A stretch of DNA of 64,000 nt, from contig JASAMV010006412.1 in the NCBI GenBank assembly GCA_030248065.1, forward strand, positions 1 through 64,000, in the 5' to 3' direction. Positions within the stretch are counted from its first letter, which is position 1. Each line of letters starts with the position of its first letter. The notes below the pieces were generated by a model that saw only the letters and a list, made by a program, of their open reading frames with translations, searched no databases and was not told where the DNA came from. This document shows, in pieces, positions 46,901 through 58,050 of the stretch. Origin of the DNA: Rhynchonema sp. JSB1_4 (taxonomy: Eukaryota; Nematoda; Chromadorea; Monhysterida; Xyalidae). Made by a program: the position numbers and the translations under genes.

Positions 46901-49900
46901 CATATTTTAAAGCAATTTTTTGGTGCAAAAATTGCTGTTTTTTGGTTCAAAAATACCTGATAATCATGGAAGTCGGTACTAATTTGCAGAATCGCGAGAA
47001 ATTTTGGCAAATTTACCCTAAAAAAATCACGATTTTTTATTGATCGATTATTATTTATTGATTATTTATCGATGATGTCGGGCCTTTTCGGGCAGGCCAC
47101 CCCGGCCCGGCCCGGCGGCCCGACATTCCGGAAAGTCGGCCCGGCCCGGCCCGACCGTTCGGGTCGGAAACCTCGGCCCGGCCCGATTCCCACCTCTGAT
47201 TCACTGACCCCATTTTGGGGCTGTGTTACGGGGGCTCTACTCCGGGGGGCTATATTTAGGTTTTTACGGTACCCAACAGGCAGCTCAATCCAAGGTTGAG
47301 CCTAAGCCTGTGTCCGCTGTAGGTCCACACCCAATAAACAAGTAACCGCCTTGAGCACTGTGATCACGTTGATTCATAATTCGATTGTCGATTCGGCATT
47401 ATTGTCGAACCCCGATTGAACATCAACGCTTTCGCTTGAATTGGGGAGGGGGGCGGATTTGGCGCTGCACGGCGATTGTCGAGCTTCACTTGCCAAAGCC
47501 TGCAGAAAGGGCTGCCCGCTCAGCATTGATTGACAACATGAAACAATCATCAGAAAACACAACCCATGAAGACGCTCATTGTGTGTGTGTGTGTTTTATG
47601 CTCAAATCGGCTTTGTGCAATGGTCCAGACTCCAGACATACATACATAGATGGAAACGACTCAGCCCAGTGGGACCAAAAACAGAATGTCAGGATGCATC
47701 GGACCGACCAAACCGCAAGCCCGATTGCTACTTCTGCGGCATGAGCCTGAACACCAGCCTGCGGGCCAAGCCAGCCTGGAAACAGGGGTCTCAATCGGGC
47801 CGAAATTTTCGACTTTTCGGTCGGGCCGGGCCGGACTTGCTGGCCCGAAATCACCAAACCTTACAAAAAATGACGATTCTTGGCTAAAAAAACGAAATTG
47901 TCCCAACTTCAACGTAGGATTGATCAGTGCTCTTCTGCACCGCAACTTTTTCATCAAAACCGGTCACTTTTGAAGGCGGACGGGCAATTGAGCAAAGCAC
48001 ATTTGAGCAAGACCACTTTGAGCAAGTGAAAAAGAGCAGAGTCCAGAAGAGCAGAACCTAAAAACGAATAGGCCTAAGCCTAAGCCCAAACACAAAACTA
48101 ATCTTAAGTGTAAGCCTAAGCCCAAGCCTAAGCCTGATACCAAAATCAGCCTAAGCCTAAGCCATTGGAACAAAATAACTGCTCTGCTCTTTTGACCCTG
48201 CTCTTTTTCACTTGCTCAAAGTGGTCTTGCTCAAATGTGCTTTGCTCAATTGTCCGGCCACCCTTTTGAAACAAACATTTGACCTCACAAACGTTATAAA
48301 AACCAAGATAAAAAGTTACGTTGGGCCGGGCAGGGCCGGCTTTTTAGCCAAGTCGGGCCGGGCTGGGTTGGCCTGATTGAGACTTCTGCCTGGAAAGCCT
48401 ATCTAACATGTGGATAAAACATGCCCAAACCTAAAATACTTTCACTCGGGGCGACCACTCGGGTACCAAACCGCGAAGCGAGTGTCGGATCCGTTGATAT
48501 GTGCTGGGTGCTGCTGTCCAGAGTTTAGAGGCAGAAGATCAATTTGAAAACGAAACTTCCGCCATTTGCTGGATTGGCATCAACAAACAAGCTTCGATTA
48601 CAAACGGCATACGTCTGTAAAGTAGGAATGTTAAGCGTCTGAATATTGGGTGAGGCAGTTGGAAGAAAAGTAAAGGAATGCAAAATCTGAAGAAAAAAAC
48701 AAAAAAACACCAACAAGTATCAGCTGGTATTGAATTCCTGATTTTAACACTGCAAGTGTTACTTTTGCCCAATATAACAATCGCTGTTTGTAGTTTTCAT
48801 TGTAGTTTTATAACACTTCATTGTTATTTTCAAAACTACAATGGTCGATTGTTAAAAATGTGAATTCGAATTGCGAGAGAGTACTATTGCACATGCACCC
48901 CTGCGCACCCACAAGACAACACACAAGGCCAAGCGCGCAGCACATGCGGAGATCGGAAATACTACGTACCTGCCTTGCCTGCATGGTTCAACGGGACCAA
49001 GATAAGTCTGAAAGTGAACATGGGACAAAATATGCGCTAGGTATTATTTGAAACATCTGCTGATCAGATTCACGTCAAAGTCCAGGAGATTTAACCAATT
49101 TCTGTCCCATGTTTTGATAATATGCAATGGATGGTTGTTCTTATGTCACATGAATCGGATGTACCTTCTATGCCTTATATGGACGGGGTTTGTGCTCTAG
49201 GTCATTGGCAAGCATCAACCTATACCTCGTGTGCATATGCACTTGAGCCCGTAAAGTCCTCACTTTGTGTTGCATGCGATGATACATCATATGCATACCT
49301 GTACACTTTGAGGTGTCAATAGTAAATAATATGTGAGCGGCGTACGTCAAATAGTGAGAAAATGTTACAACTTACTCCATAAATAAACTGACACCATACT
49401 ATATTGAACGTTTTGTCAACCAAAATGAGGTCCGTTTTTCACACTCTTGTTGTTTTCAGCCAAAATAATTGAATATTCTTGTCCAACGTTATATTTTTCC
49501 AATCCTATTTATTATTCGCAGCTGGACGTGTGAGCAAGACACAATTCCACATATATTCTCCAAAAAAATGTTGTCCATTGTTTCGATATCACACATGCAC
49601 ACTTTTTATTCTGCATATTGATCAATAGCTTGGTATCGCACCACCTGCGCAGTCGTTTTGTTTGCTTTTGCATTCCCCCAATTCTTTTTATGTCATTTTT
49701 ATCGTGTATACGCATATTCATAATGAGATTTTTGCACTTGAAAACGTTCGCCTTGCTTTCTGCTCCCACCTGTGGAATATGAATGCCATTTTTTCGTGCG
49801 AAATATTCGTGGTCATCTTCAGCAAGGGTACGTAGCAACTGACCCGATTTTTTCAGTAACTTTCATGAGAAAATCCTGACCATAAACTAAAATCCCACTC

Positions 49901-52900
49901 TGGCTATCTTTACTTTGAATTAACTTTGTCGTCATAACTCCTTCTTCAACCCTCTTCACATACGGCCAGGTCATGCATATCAAACTCTTGAGTCATACGG
50001 ATCACGTTAAGATTTAAAAAAAGTTCACGCATCCGTGTATGACTAAAGTAGGGAGTCAAGTGGATATGACTGCCATGTTATGATGTGTACATGCACATTA
50101 ATACGTAGTACGCAGATATGTACATACCTTCTGTCTTGTGTGAGTTTCTCACGAGTTGGTGTGCACTGTTTGTGGGTCTGGGACCTTGGTGTTGCACAAG
50201 CTCACTGTCTTGGATCAGCTTATCGTTGACTGGCAATTACGTTAGCTCCTATGGATATTGAACAATCAATTTTCACTAACCTTCTCCAGGCCCAGATTCA
50301 CACGTCCCACACGCAGAACAACTGCACTCAATTTTTTACTGTTACACCATTTTTGACAGGTTCATACTCGAAGTATACGCCGCACTAAATGAAACGTTGC
50401 AACTGCAGGTTGCACACTGACGAAACTCGGTGATCAATTCAATCAAAACGGTTCCATCAAACTCATTCAACAGCAGCGATTGCGTGCGCGTCGGGCCAAT
50501 TCGGAAATGGACCTGAATCGGGTCGCAATCGGTGCACCCGGCATACCGTATGGCTCAAGGTTGGTAGTTGTCGGACGCTTTGAGTTCTACGCGATCCAGA
50601 TGCACGTTTTTGTCGTTCGATTGGTTTGTGAACGACATCATTGGGCTTGATGACAGATTTGACAATGCCCGAAGCTCGAATACTGCGCCTCCATGCTGCA
50701 AAAACCGGTTCATCTCAGGCCAGAAACAAACCTGGGAGCACTTTTTATTTCATACAATAAAAACTTACAAATTGTAGCCAAAAGTTACAAGCAATTGTAA
50801 ATCCACTTTCCACAATAATTTTGTGGGCAGTTACAATTTTTTTGTAGCTGGATACAACAGAGCTAAAAATGTTTCGATAGCACGATTTTCTTTCGCTTAG
50901 GCAACCATGAAAACGCATGTTTGATAAAATTAGTTTCCAATAAATTGCTTCTAGAGATGATAAACATTATTTAAAAAATCGGGCCCGGGTCAAATAATGG
51001 ATAAACAATCAAATTGTGTCGAGTTAGGACGGTCCCACCGGTGTGCACCCATCTACAATTTTTCTCTTTCTTACAATGCGAGTTACAAAATTTTCTTTTG
51101 TAGCTGGGTACAATTGTACCCAGTCACAATTGTAACTTCTTACAATTGTATCACTCACAATTGTAACTGCGAGAAAGTGACTTTTGTACCTGGGTACAAA
51201 TTGTAGCGTTTTGTTGTAAGAACTTACAATTTGTATGAAACAGAAAGTGCTCCCTGGTGATTGGATTTGGTCATAATTACGGGCATAAGCCAACCTAACA
51301 TCTTGTACGTTAGTCGAAGTTATTAGCGTCCGTCCTCGGCAACAACCGCAGAAACAGTGACGTGCGTCTAGACAATTCCGATTCAATCATCAAGTTTGAT
51401 AAGCAGATCGGTACTGGTCCACTTTACGTAGTTTTCGTTTCCAGAGGCATCTCAATGGAGCACGGCCTCGACCAGTTGCATTCAGTTGATCACAGTCCGT
51501 CTGCGGCTCACTACGCACATTCAGAGTTGATGCAACCACGCGGTAATGGACACGTCATGGGGTGAGTGGCTGGGTGATAATCCTGCTTATTTGGGATTGG
51601 AGTACCAGTGGATCGTTCGGTACTCTAGGCGATCGATAACACCAGTTTTGGCCTTGTTTGCGGAAAAAACAACTTTTATGTTGGTTGCACAATAAAGCTA
51701 AATAAATTGCGAAATAACCGTGATTCAAAAATGTACATAAGCCACCAAGTCAAAGGACAGATAACCAAGTTTCTTACCGGCTCTTGTGCAGGCCATACTG
51801 CATTGAAACATCACCCACCCTTCCAACAGGCCAGCACCAGGCGCGGCGAGTACGTTTCTGCAATCGAAACGCCATCACGCGCATTATTTCTCGAACCTCG
51901 ATCTATTCACACATGGCGACGATGGATACAATTATTTGCGATATGCGAAAGCGGACGAGATGCGACCGGTGATCAGCAAACAACCACATTTGGTGCTCAA
52001 GAACATTGCCTTTGAACAGGACACACGGACCAGTTTCGACAGACACATGCTCAGGGCACCGAATTATGTCAGGTAAAGGTGGTGGGGAGGTGCCCCGTTG
52101 TAACGAGCTTGATGATGTCTCGATGGGCATGATAACAAGAATGATATGAATATTTCATTGTGAAACATGCGTTGTTTCTTGCACTGAAACACAACCAACC
52201 TACGTTAGCTAATGTTTCACATGATGTTTCAGAACCCTCGACGGCATCACATTGGAAGCGTTCGGAGGTGAAACAATAGCGCTCATGTACACTTCAGGTG
52301 CGGATGATTCGTTTTATAAATTCCAAAAACCAAACCCCACGTCTGCAGCATTCAATTAGTAAATGACGAATTTTTTCAGAAGAAGAAGCGAAAACGCTAC
52401 TGGAGCTCATCTCCAACACGAATACCCGATCGGGCAACCCGGAGGGAAGTTTCTCTCTGAACGGAGTGCCGATGGGCTCAAAATCGTTGGGCGAACGCGT
52501 TGCGTATGTCACCAATGATGACCTGTACCCACATTTGACTGTCAAACAACACCTGCAGCTGGCATCATCCTTTCAACGACCCGCCACACAGGCGTTCAAA
52601 GCTGCTCATATGGTTGGAACAGTTTTTGTCTGGAGATTTTCGAACTTTTATTGAATTTTTAATTTTTTTTAAATCTCGAAGGTTTCGCAACTAATCCAAA
52701 CTCTGGCACTCGGCCCTTTTCACGACCGAATGGTGTCGGAGCTGGGCCGGACCGAAAAACAGCGCGTGAAAATCGCCTGTCAGATTCTGCTCGATTCTGG
52801 TGAGTTTTTCGGATGTTGTATCACAAAGTTGTTGTTTTTGGATAACATGACTAAAAACAAAATAATATTTCAGACATAATTATCCTGGACAACATCGTTC

Positions 52901-55900
52901 AATTCATGGATTTGTACGACGCGGCGTTTGTGATCGATTACCTGCGCGATTGGGCAACCAAACTTAATCGAATCGTCATCATGGCCATCACGCCACCGAC
53001 GTTCGAAATTCTAGCGATGTTCTATAAAGGTATCGAGTCGCCTTTTCATTATTTTTTTTGATTTCCAATAACCAAGAAGTATATTTTACTTCCAGCTGCC
53101 ATACTAGCGTCGGGTCGACTTGTCTATTTCGGCCGGGCGCAACAAATGCTGTCCTACTTCGAAACACTCGAGTATCCGTGTCCGTTATTCAAGAATCCGT
53201 GCGATTATTATGGTTGGCTTCGTGAAATCTTTATTTCATAATTTTATGTAGCTTTTCAATCATGTATTGCGCTCGATCAAGAATCTAATCCTTTTGGCTC
53301 AATGTTACAAGTTACGGATATAATTGCGATGTCAGGAACAGTGCACACTTTTGATCCTGTTATCATGCCCACAAATGGCGCTTTACCTTTTTCAACAACA
53401 GAAGAAAGTAAATGAATTGAATGAGCCAAATATTTAGTGGATCTGGTCACTCGCGACCATCTAACGGTCGATGCCAACCTCGAGTCCAGTGAACGTTGCC
53501 GTCGTCTGGCAGATGTGTGGCAACAACGGCAACCTGCCATCAACGATGCCGTGGCTGGAGTGGCACCACCAAAGATACACACTGTTGACGCATTGACCAC
53601 TACGTCACAGTTGATACAGTGTGTTATTTTGTTTCAATTGATTGTTTGTAGTTGAAACTGTGTGTGTACCGCAGTGGGGGATACAGTTTTGCTCCAAGTC
53701 AGTGCGGCCAAATCCGAAAAGTCGTTCTCATCTGGTGCTTGTTCCATTTGATAGCCATTATTATCCATTGGTTGTTTTGGATTTGACCACAAAAACTGAA
53801 AATCATGCACAGCGGAAATACTATTAAAACTGGCCAATAGAGAATGCAGGTGAGATCGTGAACAATGTGGCTTTAGCTGCGCGTTCGGTTCAATTTTCAC
53901 TGACGGACGGTGCACCAGAACTACATACTGTACGTCAGTAAAGGCGCGGTTATACTCATTCCGAAGAACGAAAATTGTACCGCGCAATACAGTTCCGTGA
54001 CGGAATGAAAGAACAGCGGCAACGAATTTCCTCTATTCCTTCTATTCTTTCATTCCTTCAGCGTTTCCGCTGTTCCGGCGCGTTCTTCCACAAACTAATG
54101 GCAGAGAAAAAATAGAAGGGCGTCCCCGCCCCGGCAATTTTAGGGAGGCTGCTGAGCAAATTATTGAGCTTGACAATCAATGCAAACAGCTGAAATATGA
54201 AGAAAAAATAATCAACATCTATAAACTATCCGTAAAAAGCACCACACCCACACCATTACCTTTCCGTGAAAAGAAACGAGGACAAAAACGATTGCTAAGA
54301 GTGTGCCACGGATGCTGTCTTAATCGAATTAGTTCTGCTTAAAATATTTATAGTTTCATTTGGGCAACCACAAGCGCATTAGACCGGTCCAGGAACCAGA
54401 CGGATGGGGGCTGTGGGGTTGCCCCCCCCCCCCCGACCACTCTCACCAGAGGTCGCAATCGGGCCGGGCACCCCGAAGCTTCTGAAGTGACTTATTTTAT
54501 TGAAAAAGTAGGGATTTTTTGTCAAAAATACAAAAATTTCTGACGGATTCGGTAAGTAAGTGATCAGTATTGTCTATCTGACGACTTTTTCATGGAAAAC
54601 AATGAATTTTCAACCAAAAAATAGGTTTAAAAAACGCAAAAATTATGACAAAAATTGGGTTAAAATTTGAGCCAAAAATTCGGGCCGGGCCGAGCCGGGC
54701 CGAAGATTTGGGGGCTCGGGCCGGGCCGGCCCGGCCAAACCCGGCCTGATTGCGACCTCTGACTCTCACACAATGCCTACCGCTTTTATTTCGTCATATT
54801 ATTTTTCGGTAATTGTATGAAATGCAGACGAAGATGGAGAAGATCCTGTGTAGATGGGAGTGTGTTATGAATTCCCTATGTTTGAACACCATGGCAGCCC
54901 AAAATCGTTCATTTGAGCGTTTTCAGGTTTGAAAATGCTTCATTCTAACCTTGCCGTATCCAAAAAGTAAAAGCTTCGCCAGGCCAAGGTCTCTTGGTGA
55001 CAATTTCAAGCAGATGAAGCTCAAGGAACTGTCCGGAAAGTCAAGATGTTTTGACTTCGTTCTTTCTATTCCGCGGAACGTTTTTTTCGTTCCTTGTCAA
55101 TTGCGTCAGCTCGTTCCGTGTGACGTGGCTATACTCGTTTCCGCTGTTCTTTGGGCGAAGTATAACCACGTCAGCGGAAACGATCGTTCCTTCACCCGTT
55201 CCTTCTATTCCGCGGAACGAGTATAACCGCACCTTAAGAACCACCACCATGGCAACAGAAACATAAAAATACTCGATAATTAATTACCACTATTATATGA
55301 TTTCAAAAACATTCCAGACGTTTCTACTGGCTTCTATTCAACCAACCCTGCCGTCGACTTGGCGAAGTGTGTCACAATCTAATCCTATCGGTGTGTCTGG
55401 GCATCCTCAACTTTCAAGCCACCACCAAACGTCAGGCCGGAGTCAATGATCGAATGAATCTATTCTACGTCCTGCTGACAATATTTCTGCTGCCGAATAT
55501 TTGGCGGAATATCTGTTTGGGTTCGTAATTCTATCATTGACTATTTTCTATTGCAACGTTTGAAAATTGTCTATTTTTCCAGTGAATGCCGATCGCGAGT
55601 TGTTCCGATCCGATCAGAAGAAACATCTTTACGGCGCGACGAATTTCTACGTTTCCAGAGTTGGTCGCGCTTTCTATAAAAAAACACAAAAATGAAAGAG
55701 AAAACTACCGTAACCCCGTATACCGTATTGCAGCTGCTCTACGACCTGCCGATCGCGCTGATCAGCTATCTGGCCTATTGTGTGCCGTTGTACTTTCTAG
55801 TCGACATGCAGGACATGCTACAAGCACAGGGTCTCTACCTTGGCGTCTACATTGGCACCTGTGTGCTCTATTGCTACATGTGGCGAATGATCAGTTGGGT

Positions 55901-57138
55901 GGCTGCCTTCATGTGCCGTAGGAAACACAACGCCATGGTGCTTGCTGGTTGGTACCGATTTAGGAGTTCTTGAGAAGGCGATATTCGTATTGAGCTCTTG
56001 TTGCGTTGTCAAACAGTTATGCGTTCATGGAGGTGATAAATATGGTCAGTCCATCGGCTCATGGCACGTCAGCGCATGCAGCAGCACACGCCATTTTCTA
56101 AACAAAATGTACACTTTGAGCGAGTGTCATACTTTGATGACCGCATTTTAATTTATCCGGTTTTCATTTGCTGCTTGCCATAACACTTTTCTGTACTGTT
56201 GCAAAATTCGGGGATGTTTCAACGGATAACTGCAGAGAATAGATGCATTCATTGACGGCAGTAATGTAGCACGTAGCCTGTGTCTGCGAGTGCCATGAGC
56301 TGGCGGATTGCCCATACGTTTGGACATTCGCTCTTATCTACCTGTTAGTCTTGCGGCCAAGTGATATCTGACGTCTCTCCCGGACGAAACTAAATTCTCA
56401 AAAAGGTTTATAAACAAATCTGAATCCCTTCACTCATTGCAGGTGTTCTGATGGCGTGCATCTCCGTTCCCTCTGGTTTCACCCTGCACCCGCTGCATCA
56501 ATGGGTTATGGTGCACTGGTTGCGTGTCGGTTCCCCTGTCCAATGGTCGGCCCAGATCCTCGTGTCCAATGAATTCTTCGGCAATTCAACCAGACGACTT
56601 GACCAACCCTACGCACCCGACAGTTCACAGTTGTACTTCAAGGAGTCAATCAGGACGTTGAGGGTGCTGCCCGGAGGAGGACAGGATGTGAGTTTTCGGG
56701 TTTGGGAAGCAGTGAAGCAACTGAAAATGAAAATAAAAAACTCAAATCGTTGATGAACAAAAATTGCGTGCACTTGAATAGGACCGCCCCAGTACTTGAT
56801 TAAGATATTTTACGATTTAGTATCTAAAAACACGCACAGATCACTCCACTCCGTCCACGAAAACAAACGTTTTGGTTTAACTACCAAAACACTGACCAAT
56901 AAATATGACCGAATTGCAGATTCCGATCCTGTTAACGAACGACGTTGAGATGTCTGGTGCCCAGGCGTACGCATTTGCCAATTTCACGTTACCAGAATTC
57001 AACGGACTTGACACTCACTTGTTGTATGGTTATGGTCTCGGACTGGTTGGCATCTGGACAGTCACCGCATTTCTACTCAACTGCATCTGTGTGCATTGCA
57101 AACACACCGCTGTCAAACGGTACAGACATCGGGATTGA
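43908..57138 (+). CDS. ABCG8: ABCG8-like half transporter (sterolin-2 type) with degenerate NBD, 17 exons
   Basis: Exons: 43908-44063, 44333-44474, 50409-50559, 51352-51416, 51447-51561, 51830-52072, 52233-52297, 52380-52612, 52682-52799, 52874-53029, 53096-53212, 53438-53618, 55318-55520, 55583-55659, 55734-55947, 56443-56687, 56920-57138. Phases close to 899 aa (human ABCG8 is 673). The order and spacing of the ABCG blocks are kept (LYPHLTVKQHLQLA, LEYPCPLFKNPCDYY, SYLAYCVPLYFLVD, FLRW-like VHWLRV..QIL). The catalytic motifs are not: Walker A reads TSEEEAKTLL, the signature LGRTE, Walker B LDNI in place of LDEP, and the H-loop ITPPT. The five N-terminal exons have no counterpart I recognise. 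They are joined to the rest only by phase, so they could belong to a separate transcript. The 5.9 kb intron 44475-50408 is full of repeats. Confidence 0.82.
46798..47198. mobile_element. GC-rich hAT-type MITE, family 2, copy 2
   Basis: 8-bp duplication attcactg at 46790-46797 and 47199-47206. The core is the reverse complement of the core of 870-1247 (the tract with ttccatgattatcaggta). Located in the large ABCG8-like intron. Confidence 0.85.
47982..48255. mobile_element. Fold-back element (arms gcaattgagcaaagcacatt) with telomere-like core
   Basis: Arms of about 70 bases (gagcaaagcacatttgagca, aagtgaaaaagagcag) are mirrored at 48178-48255 as reverse complement. The core is the GCCTAA-rich stretch. 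Nested in a family-2 MITE. Confidence 0.8.
48070..48166. repeat. Interstitial telomere-like repeats (GCCTAA/TTAGGC)
   Basis: Runs such as gcctaagcctaagcc (three places) and taagcccaagcctaagcc are two- to three-unit tracts of the nematode telomere hexamer with substitutions. They form the loop of the fold-back element 47982-48255. Confidence 0.75.
48884..50408. other. ABCG8-like intron part without recognised content
   Basis: AT-rich with short frames only. The 108-codon minus-strand frame at 49512-49838 has no motif I recognise and no splice context. Confidence 0.45.
50731..51260. mobile_element. Inverted-repeat element with tacaattgta palindromes (ABCG8-like intron)
   Basis: Left cctgggagcacttt and right aaagtgctccctgg are inverted. 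Inside, many short tacaattgta-type palindromes and acttacaatttgta blocks mirror each other. Non-coding. Confidence 0.65.
54121..54342 (+). pseudogene. Short charged open frame inside the Harbinger-like element
   Basis: 73 codons, REAAEQIIELDNQCKQLKYE then a basic tail and VCHGCC before a stop. The first half would form an amphipathic, coiled-coil-like helix. It may be what is left of an accessory ORF of the transposon. No start codon in frame. Confidence 0.35.
54447..54761. mobile_element. GC-rich hAT-type MITE, family 2, copy 4, nested in a Harbinger-like element
   Basis: Ends CAGAGGTCGCAATCGGGCC and the inverse. The 8-bp duplication actctcac is at 54439-54446 and 54762-54769. It sits inside the element 53942-55234, so it is the younger insertion. 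Confidence 0.85.
56041..56320. repeat. Degenerate family-3 MITE in ABCG8-like intron
   Basis: Left arm gtcagtccatcggctcatgg and right arm gccatgagctggcggattg keep the family-3 pattern. Ends are eroded. Confidence 0.5.
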
Positions 57139-57444
57139 ATCGTGATTTTGACATAATAACAATCCTATTATAGTTAATCGATGTCCTTGTCTTTTCGTTT
57201 TGTTTTCTTAGTGTTTCGTGGATAGATTTGTAATGCCCGTCTACCATATCTCAATCGCTTGTCAGCAAAACGTTGATGCATTATTGAAATTTTATCGATA
57301 TGTATACAATAACCAAACAGGAGAAAATACAATCAATTTGTTCAGTATATCACTGAGATCTGTTTTATAAGACTGAGCGCATAGATAAGTCAGCATAAAC
57401 ACACCAAACATGATGATCTAGGAGCAATTCCATGATGCATCCAG

Positions 57445-58050
57445 CTACAGCACTTCGTAGACACAAGCAATTTTGTCAACATCGCACTCTTTGGATGAGG
57501 ACAGGCTGCTCTCCCGACTGGCAGCAAGCGCCTTCAGCGTCGACACCCGTCTGTGTGGCAGGGGATCGGTGGTCGGTCCATTGACATTGTCCGTAATGAT
57601 CGTTGGTCTCCTCAACGCAACGGCCATCACCGGTAAGTCGATCTGACTGCACTGTCTCAGTCCGAAAAGTGCGTCGGCACTCAAATTCGACAGTACATGC
57701 GAGTCCGTCTTGTTGTCCCTGTTCAACAACACCAACGCTTCATTCGGCGTCCACTGACCCAGTTTCGACACCCGGCGGCGTTTCTTCGAGCAACAGACGT
57801 AACGCAGGAATTTGCGTGCGTTCTTTCTGACGTCATCGTTGCAATAGAGATAGAGCGGCAGACGGCATACTCCGATGAACATGCGACACAAAGATGACGA
57901 GTCCATTGCGAATGCGTAGAACACCTGGTGGGTGACCAGCCAGTCGGTGTCGATGTGCTCCCAGAGAATCAGCATCGTCGACGGAAACTCGCCCACCAGA
58001 TACATCACGGCGATCGAAACCAGCATCTTGGTTGCTTGACGAATTCGCAT
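57445..58050 (-). CDS. GPCR alternative terminal exon B (TM6-TM7-tail)
   Basis: Begins after a gtgttgcag acceptor in phase 0, the same phase as exon A. It encodes TM6 (SIAVMYLVGEFPSTMLILW), the loop IDTDWLVTH, TM7 ending VCRLPLYLYCNDDVRK, a CC pair and a longer Ser/Thr-rich tail ending at 57445. It could instead be the last remaining part of a second receptor gene that lost its 5' exons. The matching phase and intact frame favour alternative splicing. Confidence 0.72.
   Translation of the reverse strand: MRIRQATKMLVSIAVMYLVGEFPSTMLILWEHIDTDWLVTHQVFYAFAMDSSSLCRMFIGVCRLPLYLYCNDDVRKNARKFLRYVCCSKKRRRVSKLGQWTPNEALVLLNRDNKTDSHVLSNLSADALFGLRQCSQIDLPVMAVALRRPTIITDNVNGPTTDPLPHRRVSTLKALAASRESSLSSSKECDVDKIACVYEVL

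Larger units (their letters stand above)
47783..48388. mobile_element. GC-rich hAT-type MITE, family 2, copy 3, carrying a nested element
   Basis: Ends CAGGGGTCTCAATCGGGCC and the inverse. The 8-bp duplication cctggaaa is at 47775-47782 and 48389-48396. A fold-back element with telomere-like repeats is nested inside at 47982-48255. Confidence 0.8.
45901..48883. repeat. Possible composite element bounded by inverted TACTCTCTCGCAA
   Basis: tactctctcgcaa at 45901 and its inverse ttgcgagagagta at 48871, each followed inward by blocks with aacactttt / taacacttc and gcgattgtt. Everything between (two family-2 MITEs, a tract of about 140 bp similar to 1920-2050, and telomere-like repeats) would be later insertions. 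No target duplication found. Confidence 0.45.
53942..55234. mobile_element. PIF/Harbinger-like element with TAA target duplication (ABCG8-like intron)
   Basis: Ends AGGCGCGGTTATACTCATTC and the inverse of AGGTGCGGTTATACTCGTTC, flanked by TAA at 53939-53941 and 55235-55237, the 3-bp duplication of the PIF/Harbinger superfamily. It holds an open frame at 54121-54342 and a nested hAT-type MITE. No DDE transposase is seen, so it is non-autonomous. Confidence 0.72.

Noticed and set aside
49512..49838. 108-codon minus-strand frame in the ABCG8-like intron
   Set aside because: No recognisable motif, AT-rich lysine/asparagine composition, no splice or start context.
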